From Tritrichomonas musculus (taxonomy: Eukaryota > Parabasalia > Tritrichomonadida > Tritrichomonadidae): a stretch of DNA of 64,000 nt. The DNA lies in assembly GCA_039105265.1 (NCBI GenBank), contig JAPFFF010000009.1, forward strand, positions 186,001-250,000. Reading direction: 5' to 3'. The notes under the pieces were generated by a model. The model saw only the letters and a program-made list of their open reading frames with translations. It did no database searches and had not been told where the DNA came from. This document shows, in pieces, positions 8,158 through 17,570 of this stretch; the first letter of the stretch is position 1; every line of letters starts with the position of its first letter. The position numbers and the translations under genes were made by a program.

Positions 8158-11100
8158 AAGAATTTTAAATTTTTTAATTTTTCAAATTCTATAGGAAAAA
8201 CATTTTTTAGAATAAAAATAACTATTTTATAAATATGTATATTTAATGTAGATATTAAATAATAGTTTAGATTTAAAAAATAAAATACTTTGGAATAAAA
8301 TTTACATTCTCTCAATTTATTGAAATATTTTTAAATAGGTGGGCCACTTTTTTTTTGACTTTAAAAAAGTTCTTTTTTTCTTCGAATTTTAAGAATTATT
8401 CAGCAATTTCATAATATATATTTATATAAAACATATATGATAGGATGCAGTTGTTAAATTAAGTTTTGAACTAATATTCATCAACTTTTTTTTTAATACA
8501 TGATATGCAATATCACAAGTTCAAATGAATTAAAATACATATTTCTATTATTTTATGATATTATCTATGTCATACATCAAGAATGATCTGGAAACAATAT
8601 AAAATAATTAATAGATTTCTCTAAAAAGTTAAAATAAAAGGTATTTTTAATTTTCAGAAGTATATAAAAAAATTGAATGTTTTCTTTTTTGATATTTAGT
8701 TTCTTCATCGCCCAGGCTTTTTATTGATATAGTTAGTTATAACATAACTTCAAAGATAAAGGTTAGTTGGGAAAACATATTCAAAAAGTTGAATTAGTTA
8801 ACGGAATGATTCAATTTTGGAGCCACTTGGTAAGAAATTATAAACGGTCAAACAATTAATTTGGTATAAATAAAGGTAAATTAAAATCAGATATAGGTCC
8901 TAGAATATTGGACCTTTATTAAAAAATCATAAAAAATTAAAATCATCTTTTTTTTATTCAATTTTCTCTCAATTTATAAAAATAGCTTTCAAATATTTTT
9001 TATATTTTTTCCCTTATTGAAATTTTGAGATTTTTAGAAAAAGCAATATCTTAATTTAAAATTAAATTAATCTATATTAATATTATTATTTCATAATAGA
9101 ATTATATATTAAAAATATATATAAATGAGAGATATCATTTTAAATTTAAAAAGCAAAGATAATCAAAATTAAAAATATTTTATATTTATTTGAATTTTTA
9201 AAATTTCAAAAAAAAACTAAGTTTTAATAAAAATTATAAATATAGCGATTTAAATAGAAATAAACATAATATATTTTTATTATAATATTATAAACATGAA
9301 TATAATAGTAAATAATATTTTAATATATTTATAATAAATCATATACTAATAAATTTTCAAAATCATTTTAATCGAATAATTGATTATTTCTAACTTTTTC
9401 AAAACGATTTTTATAGCATGCTTCAATTGTTATATTCAAAATTTTCGGTATAGAAAAAATCATTTATTTCTTTTTATATTTTGACTTTGATTATAATCAC
9501 CAAGATATAACTTTAAACAAAATTAAATTAAACAATTAATTTAAAATTAAAATAGATATTTTTATTCTTAATAAATGAAATTTTCGTATATAAATTGAAT
9601 GATCTTTTTAAATTCTTTTAATTTTGAGAAAATTATTTCAAATATTTTTGAAAGATTTTATCTATACTATTTGAATAGTTTACAAAAAAAATATGAAAAT
9701 TTAAGGAAAGAGTTTTTTTTTATATCTGATTGAGATATCAACATAAAAATTCCATAGATATATCATTTTTTTAATATTAAAAATATTTTATTATTTATTT
9801 TTATTAGATTTTAATTTTTTTTTTTTAAGCTTAAAAATTTATGTATAAAATTTTTTTATTCAAATTTATTGGCTGAAAAAAAAAAAAATCTCAAATTTTC
9901 TAGTCTTATGTTTCTCTTGTATTGAGCACAAAAGCAAATCGAAATTCCAATAACTTTAATTTACATTAGGATTAGCGTTAATGCTTTTGAAGAAATTATC
10001 AATTGGTGCTTCTTTTTTATGATATTCTTTTTCCTTATATATATTAAATTGGAAAAATTCGCAATTACCGATATTTATTATTCATCGTTATAATGCATAT
10101 TTATTTTTTCCAAAATATCTCAATTTAATCAGTATTCTAGTACCAAATTTTCATTTTGATGAAAGATATGATTCACGATTTTTTTCCAAAATGCTAATTA
10201 TATTGTTTTTACTGCGCAGATCTATGTTTTTTTTATAAACCATTGTTTTGCCATATATGCTATAAATTTATAATTTTTATCATTCGGCAATTTAAAAAAA
10301 AAAAAAACATAATAATAATAAATCAGATTGCTAATCAAAATGATGCTTTTTGCACATATTTCAGATCACATAAAGCAATTCAAATCAATTCAATTCACAA
10401 AAAAAAAAAAAATTATAAAAAATATAATTTATATTATGAATTAAATTCTAGATGGAAGAGTATTTTTTTTTAAAAAATTAATTCTGATTAAGATTTTGAC
10501 TATTTTTATTTTCTAAAAATGGGAGTATAAGTTCTCAAATTTTAAAAAAATTGAATAGTTTATATTTTTTTTGAATGAATGCTTAAAAATAAAACCACAG
10601 CATTCTCAATGAGGTTTTTATATAATTAAAGTGGGCCAGTCATTTATTATTTCAAATTTGAATAAAGTAATAGAGAGTTTTTTTCATTTTTTTGAATTGA
10701 GTAATGAAATCGAAATGATATTTACCAAGTATTAAATATAATTACAAAAGCTCTCTATTACTTTATTCAATATCGAAATAAAATAATATATTTGTAATTC
10801 ATTTTTTAAAAAATAAAGCCAATATTTCTCTGGTTTTTATTTTATGAACTTTTTTTTGTGTTTTTCAAAGATTTAAATGCTTTTTTTTTAAAAAATAAAA
10901 ATGTTTGATTTTAATAAAAGATCTTTAATACACTTTCTCAGATGCAAATAATTAAAAAAATATATATTAACTTGAAATTGATTAATTGAATTTTTCGTTT
11001 GATTCGTTTTATTGAATTCATAAAATTGACACTCTTTCCTTAAATTATTCATAAAAACTTTATCTTTAATATTTATGAACTATAATTATTATTTTATTTT

Positions 11101-11400
11101 ATTATTATATGTAATCTATCTAATGGTGCAAAAGTTATAAAAATTCATTGGTGGCCCACCTATATTTTTAATAATTTGTTTTTTAATAATAATCATAAAA
11201 ATAATATATATATTTAATATAGATAATAAATAATTAATCGTTAGATTAAAATAAGTAGTGTATATGAGATAAGAATGGGTACTAAATATTCGCTGAAATC
11301 ACCCCAACCCAATTTTTTATATTAAAATAGCTAGCCGCATGATTTTTTTAAATACACTTCAAAAATTGATTATTATTGAATGGAAAATGAATTTTTCATA
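8158..11400. other. AT-rich gene-free spacer
   Basis: About 3.2 kb of very AT-rich DNA with homopolymer runs and no convincing gene on either strand; the only open frames are short and low complexity. Visible structure is limited to a small inverted repeat at 10659-10769, a short hairpin GGTCC/GGACC near 8898-8915, and two opposed copies of a GGTGGGCCAC word at about 8339 and 11151. The right end of the left Polinton should fall in or just before this spacer, but no terminal repeat could be located by eye. Confidence 0.6.
10659..10769. repeat. small inverted-repeat element
   Basis: A perfect 19-base arm TGAATAAAGTAATAGAGAG at 10659-10677 is inverted at 10751-10769. Weaker similarity continues outward on both sides through AT-rich sequence. 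The 73-base loop has no coding content. It has the look of a very small miniature inverted-repeat element or a long hairpin; no clear target duplication was found. Confidence 0.55.
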
Positions 11401-11402
11401 AA

Positions 11403-11476
11403 GGACTTTGTCCATGTTGCTTTGGCAACATGAATGGAAAAGTGAACTTCACTAATGATATCATGAATTTTTCATG
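11403..11476. promoter_or_regulatory. cluster of short palindromes
   Basis: Five dyads occur in 74 bases: GGAC-TTT-GTCC (11403-11413), CATGTTGC-TTTG-GCAACATG (11413-11432), AGTGAA-C-TTCACT (11441-11453), ATGATATCAT (11455-11464) and CATGAA-TTT-TTCATG (11462-11476). A stretch like the first recurs at 13126-13137 in front of the decayed copy's body. The cluster sits about 165 bases before the small gene at 11641. It could be an operator region, a transposon end or an RNA hairpin; the sequence does not decide. Confidence 0.5.
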
Positions 11477-11640
11477 AATGGAAAAGTGAAGAAACATGGT
11501 TACCGAAATAACTGATTTTACTTCACTAAGGAATAAAAAAATTTTAAATTATTTTATGTAACATGTCAGTTTTAAAATTAATGTTATTTTTTATGTTATA
11601 ATTTAATTTTTAATTTATATTTAAATTAGTGTAAGAAATT

Positions 11641-11979
11641 ATGACGGAAAATAACGAAAACATGAATATTAATGATATGAGCCAAGGAACTAATGTAAAG
11701 TTTGATGAGTTAGATTTATATGAAACAGTAATTATGGAACTAGTGAAATGTGGTGAAATTGCATTGGTGAGGAAGCTAATGAGAATTAATGGTGAATTAA
11801 CTTCAAAAATTGATATTAAATTAATGAATAAGAAAGTGAAAGAAAGTGGTTATAGATTTACAACTAGGAATGAGAAAATAGTGCTTGTAAAAAATAGTTA
11901 CATCAGTGTTAAGAACAAAATTAGTGAAGAAGAAAGTGAGATATTGAAAAATGTTAAAAAATTAACATATTTTATATGA
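11641..11979 (+). CDS. unknown 112-aa protein, duplicated locus
   Basis: The product is small, charged and predicted helical, with a centre (residues 25-80) resembling a compact winged-helix or helical DNA-binding fold, though no family is recognised. Its promoter stretch AAATTAGTGTAAGAAATT directly before the ATG recurs before a decayed copy at 13070, and a block about 100 bases further upstream (from 11526) recurs from 12903, so the whole unit was duplicated. Selection on this copy is suggested by its open frame. It may belong to a virus-like element (an ATPase fossil lies 1.5 kb away) or be a host gene. Confidence 0.5.
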   Translation: MTENNENMNINDMSQGTNVKFDELDLYETVIMELVKCGEIALVRKLMRINGELTSKIDIKLMNKKVKESGYRFTTRNEKIVLVKNSYISVKNKISEEESEILKNVKKLTYFI

Positions 11980-12072
11980 TCTTTAACAACTTTTAAAAAG
12001 CATTTAGACCGTTTTTACAGCTCTTATTAAAAAATTAAAGTAATAGAAAAAAGATGATCTTAAACTTTTTAT

Positions 12073-12762
12073 TCAGGAAGAAGTATTTTGGTTATTATTT
12101 TCATTAGCATTTTGGTTATTATTATTTTCATTAGCACTTTGTTCTTGATCTAGGTATTTGCTTCCTATTCTAACCACAGCCTGAGAAAATTCGGTTATAA
12201 ACTCTTTCTCTTTTGAGTATTCTTTCTCCAATTGAGAATGAACTTGTGAAGTAATTGAATTTTGCATTGTCATCATTGATTGTGCAATTGAATCTTGCAT
12301 TGTCATTATTGATTGTGCAATTGTTTCTTGAATTAATCTTTGCATTCGTGAAACAATTGAATCTTCCATTTTTTCGAGTGAAGAAATTTTTAAGTTAATA
12401 TCTTTGATTTGATTAGCAACATTTCCAGCAAAATTGGACAAGCTTTGAATCAAATCTTTTAGCGTCAATGGTTGAACATTGGAATCATATTTTATTTTTG
12501 GTATATTAGCTTCATTGATTTGAGGTCGTTTTTGATTTTGAGCAGTGGCTGCACTTGATTTGGATCTTTGTTTTTGATTTTTAGCAGTGGCTACTCTTGG
12601 GCTAAGTTGGTTTTGTTTTTGATGTTGAGCAGTGGCTACTCTTGGGCTAAGTTGGTTTTGTTTTTGATGTTGAGCAGTGGCTACTCTTGGGCTAAGTTGG
12701 TTTTGTTTTTGATGTTGAGCAGTGACTGCTCTTGAGCTAAGTTGGTTTTGTTTTTTAGACAT
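12073..12762 (-). CDS. coiled-coil protein with 15-residue N-terminal repeat
   Basis: I start this 229-residue protein at the Met at 12762 (MSKKQNQLSS), since the residues encoded before it are a hydrophobic-basic run typical of untranslated AT-rich leader. Residues 4-63 carry four copies of a 15-residue unit QNQLSPRVATAQHQK (45-bp tandem repeat). Residues 95-190 are helical with MQ/SI repeats typical of a coiled coil or amphipathic rod, and the tail is Asn/Gln/Glu-rich. It lies between the gene at 11641 and its decayed copy, on the opposite strand. Function unknown; a filament or scaffold protein is the most one can infer. Confidence 0.5.
   Translation of the reverse strand: MSKKQNQLSSRAVTAQHQKQNQLSPRVATAQHQKQNQLSPRVATAQHQKQNQLSPRVATAKNQKQRSKSSAATAQNQKRPQINEANIPKIKYDSNVQPLTLKDLIQSLSNFAGNVANQIKDINLKISSLEKMEDSIVSRMQRLIQETIAQSIMTMQDSIAQSMMTMQNSITSQVHSQLEKEYSKEKEFITEFSQAVVRIGSKYLDQEQSANENNNNQNANENNNQNTSS
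12580..12760 (-). repeat. 45-bp in-frame tandem repeat
   Basis: Four near-identical 45-base units encode the 15-residue repeat of the coiled-coil gene. The middle copies are almost identical at the DNA level, pointing to recent expansion or homogenisation. Confidence 0.75.
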
Positions 12763-12902
12763 AAATAAAAAATATTTTAATTTTTTGATGTACATCATAA
12801 GTACGTTAAAAATTTATGAAATCATTTAATATTTGTTAAATATTTTCATCATTAATTAATATTTTTCATTCATTTTTAAAATATTATATTATATAAATTT
12901 CA

Positions 12903-13340
12903 TGAAAAAATTTTAAATTATTTTTTATGTTATAATTTAATTTTACATTAAAGTAATAAATTTAACTATAAATTTAATGTAAAATTGTATTTTGAGAGAC
13001 CTCATTGAATTTAAATAATTGAAATTAATTAAAATTTTTCAGTAATCCCTTAAATTAGTGTAAGAAATTATGACTGAAGTTAATGAAAATATTAATGAAA
13101 ACAGTAACGTATATGACATTAAGGACTTCGTCCGCGATTCTATGAACCTTGAGCCTGATTTGTATGAAACAGTAATTTGAGAGTTAATGAAAATTGAAGA
13201 AATTTCATTAGTGAGAAAAAAAAAATGAGGGTTAATCCTGAATTAAGTACTAAAATTAATAGTAAAACATTAAATAAAGAATTTAAAGATACCAGTTATA
13301 GATTCACAATGAAAAATGGAAGTAGAAAGAAGTTGTCATG
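12903..13340 (+). pseudogene. decayed second copy of the 11641 gene
   Basis: The promoter-proximal sequence and the coding part match the gene at 11641-11979: the same AAATTAGTGTAAGAAATT leader, the same order of encoded blocks (LYETVI, a charged middle, a Tyr-Arg-Phe-Thr segment), but the frame is not maintained. The copy looks broken in a few places. It runs up to the GC-rich tandem repeat at 13360. Because the neighbourhood also holds a Polinton ATPase fossil, it may be part of the same old insertion. Confidence 0.55.
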
Positions 13341-13359
13341 ATTCCTGGTCAGAGCCCAG

Positions 13360-13554
13360 GACTCCTGACAACCCCCGTGAATGCCTCCACCCCTGCCGAA
13401 ACGACCCTAAAAACACCCGTTAGCGTGACTCCTGACAACCCCCGTGAATGCCTCCACCCCTGCCGAAACGCCCTCTAAAACACCCGTTAGCGTGACTCCA
13501 ACGACTACCTCTTACACGGCTCCACACTGCCCAAACGACCCTAAAAACACCCGT
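13360..13554. repeat. GC-rich 67-bp tandem repeat
   Basis: Three units begin at 13360, 13427 and 13494, each exactly 67 bases from the last; the first two are nearly identical and the third is diverged in its middle but returns to the consensus around ACGACCCTAAAAACACCCGT. The block is far richer in G+C than anything else in the window. It separates the decayed 12903-13340 copy from the ATPase fossil and slightly enters the latter. Its origin is unknown. Confidence 0.8.
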
Positions 13555-13826
13555 TTGATGAGGTGTTTGAGAGATTGGAAACTCCTATCATTTTCGTCGC
13601 CATTTTTCGTGATATAGATTAGTAAGTGAAATGTGTCGAGCAGGCCTATTTTGATGATTTCTTGGAGAGCGATGACGGTTTTTCCAGAATTTTGTTTCCC
13701 GACAATTACATTTACAGAGTTATATTTTATATGAATATCATCGTGAATTGGCTCGATTAATGCACCCGATAAATTGTTTGCGTTTTGTTTCAGAGTTTCT
13801 GAGACAAGAGAATTAATTACTTTCAA
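13512..13826 (-). mobile_element. Polinton packaging ATPase fossil (N-terminal part)
   Basis: The encoded stretch matches the start of the packaging ATPase at 7-864 in layout: an N-terminal helix, an SGALIEPI block equivalent to EGALIKPL, then a P-loop GKQNSGKT at the same distance. It is a remnant of a different Polinton copy on the opposite strand, clearly older than the two edge elements, and broken. It joins the GC-rich repeat on one side and the Sel1-repeat gene on the other. Confidence 0.65.
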
Positions 13827-13901
13827 AACTTCGCAAAATCAAGAAGTGGCAAAAAACAAGAAAATGATAAGATAAAGAAATCAAAAAGTGAAGATATAAA
13901 A

Positions 13902-16208
13902 GTGCCAGAAAATGAAGAACCAAAAGCCCAATTAAAGAAAGCAAAGAGTGAAAATTTCAAGGAAGAAGATAAAAAAGACAAAAGTAAGAAGCATTCGAAA
14001 TCTGATGTTGATGAAAATGATAAAAAAGGTGACAAAGATACAAAAGACAAAAGTAAAAAACATATGAAATCTGATGCTGACGAAGACGATAAAAAAGGTG
14101 ACAAAGATACAAAAGACAAAAGTAAAAAACATATGAAATCTGATGCTGACGAAGACGATAAAAAAGGTGACAAAGATACAAAAGACAAAAGCAAAAAGCA
14201 TACGAAATCTGATGCTGACGAAGACGATAAAAAAGGTGACAAAGATACAAAAGACAAAAATAAAAAACATACGAAATCTGATGCTGACGAAGACGATAAA
14301 AAAGGTGACAAAGATAAAAAAGACAAAAATAAAAAGCACAGAAAAAGCGCTGATAAAGATGATGTAAAAGATGAAAAAGCTGAAAAGAAAAAGAGCATCG
14401 ATGCTAATTCAGAAAATGAAAAAGAAGAAAAGAAAGAAGAAGATAATGAAAAAGAAATCAAAGACGAAGATGAAAAGAAAAAAGAAGATAAAGATAAAGA
14501 AGAATCAAAAGGTAACAATGATGAAGATGGTATTAATCTTAAAGATTCAAGAGCGAAAAGTGAAAGCGCACTCAAAGACAAAAACAAAGATGATGAAGAT
14601 AAAGGTAGCAAATTAAAGAAAGACAGAAGTGCTCAATTAACCACAAAGAAAAAGTTTAAGATAGAGCAGCAATTTAGAGAATTAACAGGAAATGCGAAAA
14701 AGGAAGAAGAGAATAAGGATGATGATAATAAAGAAGATAAAGATGAAAAAGGCAAGAAAACCAAGAAAGGAAAAGAAAGTGATAATGAAAAGAAAGGAAA
14801 AGATGATAATGAAAAGAAAGAAGAAGAAGAAAAGAAAGAACTTGATATTCAGGAACAAATCCAACAAATCATCAGTGGAAAGATTGATAACATTGATAAA
14901 AACGATGTTAATGATAAAAATGCTAATACAAATGAAAAACAAGACCAAAATAAAGAAATTGAAGATCAAGAAAAAAGAGAACTTAACGAAAAAAAGAAAA
15001 TTGCAAATGATAGAATAGCCAAACTTGAAGCAGAATATGCCATTCAACAAATAAGTGAAGAATACGAATACATGTATCGAACTGCCAATGAAATATATAA
15101 TTGTGCATTAAACGCTTATTTGAATACTGATTCCAGTGAAAAATATAAGAACAAGCAATTAAAAGCAATTGAAATGATGGGTGATGCAGTAGAACATTGC
15201 GCACCATTAACCAAAGGTAAATATGGAATTATCTTAAATGAAGCCATATGCTTTGATGAACCAGATTATGAGAAATTTGAGAAATATCTTAAAATAGCAG
15301 GACTTATTCAAAAAGATCAGGGATGCATCACCACTTATGTTTCACTTTTTGATGAAGGTAAAATAACAAGTGAAGATTATGAAACACTAGCTAAGTTCTA
15401 TGAAAAAGCATCTGAATATGAATCTATGGTTGAATTCGGTAAGGTTAAAAAATCGAATCAATACTTCCGAAAAGCTATTGATTATTATAAAGAAGCAGCT
15501 CATCAAAACCGTCCATATTCCATATATAAGTATGGCCAAATGGTTGAAGAAGGATATGTTAGAGGAGTAGATAGAAGTAAAGCAATGGATTATTATAAAA
15601 AAGCAGCAGCATTAAATCAACCAGATTCAATATGTATCATTGCTAAATCCATTGATAACAATCCAAATAAATCAAGAACTGATGAAAATATGGCTAGAGA
15701 TTTATATGAAAAAGCTGCAGGTTTCAATCATCCTGAAGCAATGTTCAGATATGCACAAATAATTGAAGAAAGAAGTATGATTCGACCTGATAGAATGAAA
15801 TCATTAAAATATTATCAAAAAGCTGCAGATATGAATCATCCAGGTTCGTTATTTAGATATGCTCAAATATTGGAAGAAGGAAGCTTAGTCATGCCAGATA
15901 GAAGTAAAGCTTTAGAATACTACAAGAAAGCTGCAGATTCAAATGAATTAGAATACATTATTCATTATGCTAAATTAATTAAAACTGGAAGTTTGGGTAG
16001 AATCGACTTAAAAGAAGCTGCTGATTATTATCAAATTGCTTCTAATTTAGGTGATAATGAATCTACTCATCAATTGGGTATGATGTTACAGAACGGTGAA
16101 GGTATTAAACAAGATAATAAAAAGTTTTTCAAAACAAAAAACTGTTTTTTATGTTTTATAAACTTTTGTCTTGAAAAAAATGTGTTGATTTATAGAATTG
16201 AAAAGTAA
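13902..16208 (+). CDS. Sel1-repeat protein with Lys/Asp-rich repeat N-terminus, 5' end doubtful
   Basis: Residues 1-390 are extremely charged, including about five copies of a 23-residue unit built on KDKSKKHMKSDADEDDKKG. Residues 500-740 contain about six Sel1-like repeats of about 36 residues (pattern A.DYYKKAA....P.S...YGQ..EEG), a TPR-related helical scaffold for protein-protein contacts. Two oddities stand out. No ATG exists upstream in the open frame, the first being at 14064 inside the charged repeats. The last Sel1 repeat also runs into an unrelated Lys/Phe/Cys tail (from about residue 735) instead of finishing. The 5' side abuts a Polinton ATPase fossil, suggesting that the insertion removed the original start. 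It may be a pseudogene or a 5'-trimmed gene. Confidence 0.6.
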   Translation: MPENEEPKAQLKKAKSENFKEEDKKDKSKKHSKSDVDENDKKGDKDTKDKSKKHMKSDADEDDKKGDKDTKDKSKKHMKSDADEDDKKGDKDTKDKSKKHTKSDADEDDKKGDKDTKDKNKKHTKSDADEDDKKGDKDKKDKNKKHRKSADKDDVKDEKAEKKKSIDANSENEKEEKKEEDNEKEIKDEDEKKKEDKDKEESKGNNDEDGINLKDSRAKSESALKDKNKDDEDKGSKLKKDRSAQLTTKKKFKIEQQFRELTGNAKKEEENKDDDNKEDKDEKGKKTKKGKESDNEKKGKDDNEKKEEEEKKELDIQEQIQQIISGKIDNIDKNDVNDKNANTNEKQDQNKEIEDQEKRELNEKKKIANDRIAKLEAEYAIQQISEEYEYMYRTANEIYNCALNAYLNTDSSEKYKNKQLKAIEMMGDAVEHCAPLTKGKYGIILNEAICFDEPDYEKFEKYLKIAGLIQKDQGCITTYVSLFDEGKITSEDYETLAKFYEKASEYESMVEFGKVKKSNQYFRKAIDYYKEAAHQNRPYSIYKYGQMVEEGYVRGVDRSKAMDYYKKAAALNQPDSICIIAKSIDNNPNKSRTDENMARDLYEKAAGFNHPEAMFRYAQIIEERSMIRPDRMKSLKYYQKAADMNHPGSLFRYAQILEEGSLVMPDRSKALEYYKKAADSNELEYIIHYAKLIKTGSLGRIDLKEAADYYQIASNLGDNESTHQLGMMLQNGEGIKQDNKKFFKTKNCFLCFINFCLEKNVLIYRIEK
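13990..14340 (+). repeat. 69-bp in-frame tandem repeat
   Basis: About five 69-base units, nearly identical at the DNA level, encode the Lys/Asp/Ser repeat of the Sel1-repeat gene. The first unit is the most diverged, and differences are mainly at single codons (Met/Thr, Ser/Asn). Confidence 0.8.
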
Positions 16209-16514
16209 TTTTTTTTGAAAGTTTTTCAATTCGAAGAAGTATCTTTTATCATTTAAAATTAGATTTTCTGATTTTAATTCATTGAACCCAATGAAATTTA
16301 AATAAAAAATTGAAAATTTTTAATATAGGACATTCATATTGTTACATTAATCTATATATTATACAAATATCACAGAAAATAGAACTTATTTAGCTAAAAA
16401 AGAAAGAAAGATGTATTTTTAACTATATTCAACTTGCATGGCCTAAGTATTTATTTAGTATTGTGCTAATCATGAATATAAAATTAACAAACAAATAAAT
16501 CAAGATCGATGAAA
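16209..16514. other. spacer between convergent genes
   Basis: About 300 AT-rich bases between the end of the Sel1-repeat gene and the end of the leftward MAP kinase gene. No gene or clear repeat was seen. Confidence 0.6.
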
Positions 16515-17570
16515 TCAAACAATGGATTCCCTAAAAAGATCGACTTCATCCCAAATATATTTTCTCATTTCATTTTCGGTAATGTCTTCTCTTTCAAATT
16601 CAAAAGCTTCAATTGGAAAAGTGATAGGCTCGTCGAAAGGATCATGAAGAGCATTAAAGTATGGATGTTCAAGTGCATCATCAGCTGTAATCCTTTTGGC
16701 AGGATTCCAAGCTAGCATCTTCTTAATTAATTCGATTTCTTCCTTTGTTCCACGAGAAATCAATTTGTTCCAATCAACAATAGGTTTTTTATCTATAGAT
16801 TTCAAATATTGTTTTGCTTTTGGTGCTATTAAAAAACCTAAATCTGCTTCTTTTGGTATACCAATTTTATCAACAATAACCGTTATCTGATTTAGTGTAG
16901 ACTTTCCTGGGAACAATGGTTTTCTCATAATGAGTTCATAAAAAATGCACCCAACACTCCACATATCAATTGCACTTCCATAACTTGTGCCTGAAAGAAG
17001 AACTTCTGGTGCACGATACCAACGTGTTTCAACGTAGCTAGACAAATAATTATCACAATCATTGACTCTAGCCAATCCAAAGTCGCATATTTTAAGATCG
17101 CAATTTGAGTTAACAAGCAAATTGCTTGGTTTTAAATCACGATGCAAAATATTGGCTGAATGTACATATTTCAACCCTCTTAAAATTTGATACATGAAGA
17201 AACGACGATGATTAACAGTTAATTGCTGACGACTATAAATGATTTGATGCAAATCAGTTTCCATCAAATCAATGACGACAAAAAGGGAATCAAATTTATC
17301 AAAATTTGATATCGTTTTGACATCAAGAAGTCTTGTGATATTTTCGTGATCGAAGCTAGCAAGAATTTTAATTTCTCTGAGTGTTCTCTTTGCATCTGTA
17401 ATACAACCAAAAATATCCATAACTTGCTTTATTGCAACATGTTGTCCAGTCTCTGTATCAATAGCTGAATATACAATACCATAGGCGCCTTCACCTACTA
17501 CATTTTGAAATTTATAACGACCTTGTAATTCTTTTTCAATTTCACGAATGTCTTTAGGAAGGTTTGCCAT
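16515..17570 (-). CDS. MAP kinase (CMGC group)
   Basis: A 351-residue Ser/Thr kinase, almost only the catalytic domain. Glycine loop GEGAYGIV 26-33, ATP-binding Lys48 (VAIK), HRDLKPSN 143-150, DFG 163-165, APE 187-189 and DMWSVGCI are all present, so it should be active. The ETRWYRAPEV block and the CMGC insert identify the MAPK family. The activation-lip dipeptide is Ser-Ser-Tyr (177-179) in place of the usual Thr-x-Tyr. It would pass signals from a MAPK kinase to nuclear or cytoskeletal targets. The ATG at 17570 is preceded by TTTCAATCACAA, whose TCACA fits the trichomonad initiator pattern TCAYW. Confidence 0.9.
   Translation of the reverse strand: MANLPKDIREIEKELQGRYKFQNVVGEGAYGIVYSAIDTETGQHVAIKQVMDIFGCITDAKRTLREIKILASFDHENITRLLDVKTISNFDKFDSLFVVIDLMETDLHQIIYSRQQLTVNHRRFFMYQILRGLKYVHSANILHRDLKPSNLLVNSNCDLKICDFGLARVNDCDNYLSSYVETRWYRAPEVLLSGTSYGSAIDMWSVGCIFYELIMRKPLFPGKSTLNQITVIVDKIGIPKEADLGFLIAPKAKQYLKSIDKKPIVDWNKLISRGTKEEIELIKKMLAWNPAKRITADDALEHPYFNALHDPFDEPITFPIEAFEFEREDITENEMRKYIWDEVDLFRESIV

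Noticed and set aside
10243-10473. 76-residue Lys/Ile/Asn frame in the long spacer
   Set aside because: Its low-complexity composition equals the surrounding AT-rich DNA and it lacks any domain or promoter-like context.
13823-14611. Minus-strand Ser/Leu/Phe-rich frame opposite the charged repeats
   Set aside because: It is the complement of the Lys/Asp repeat region; the plus strand has the Sel1 domain in frame.
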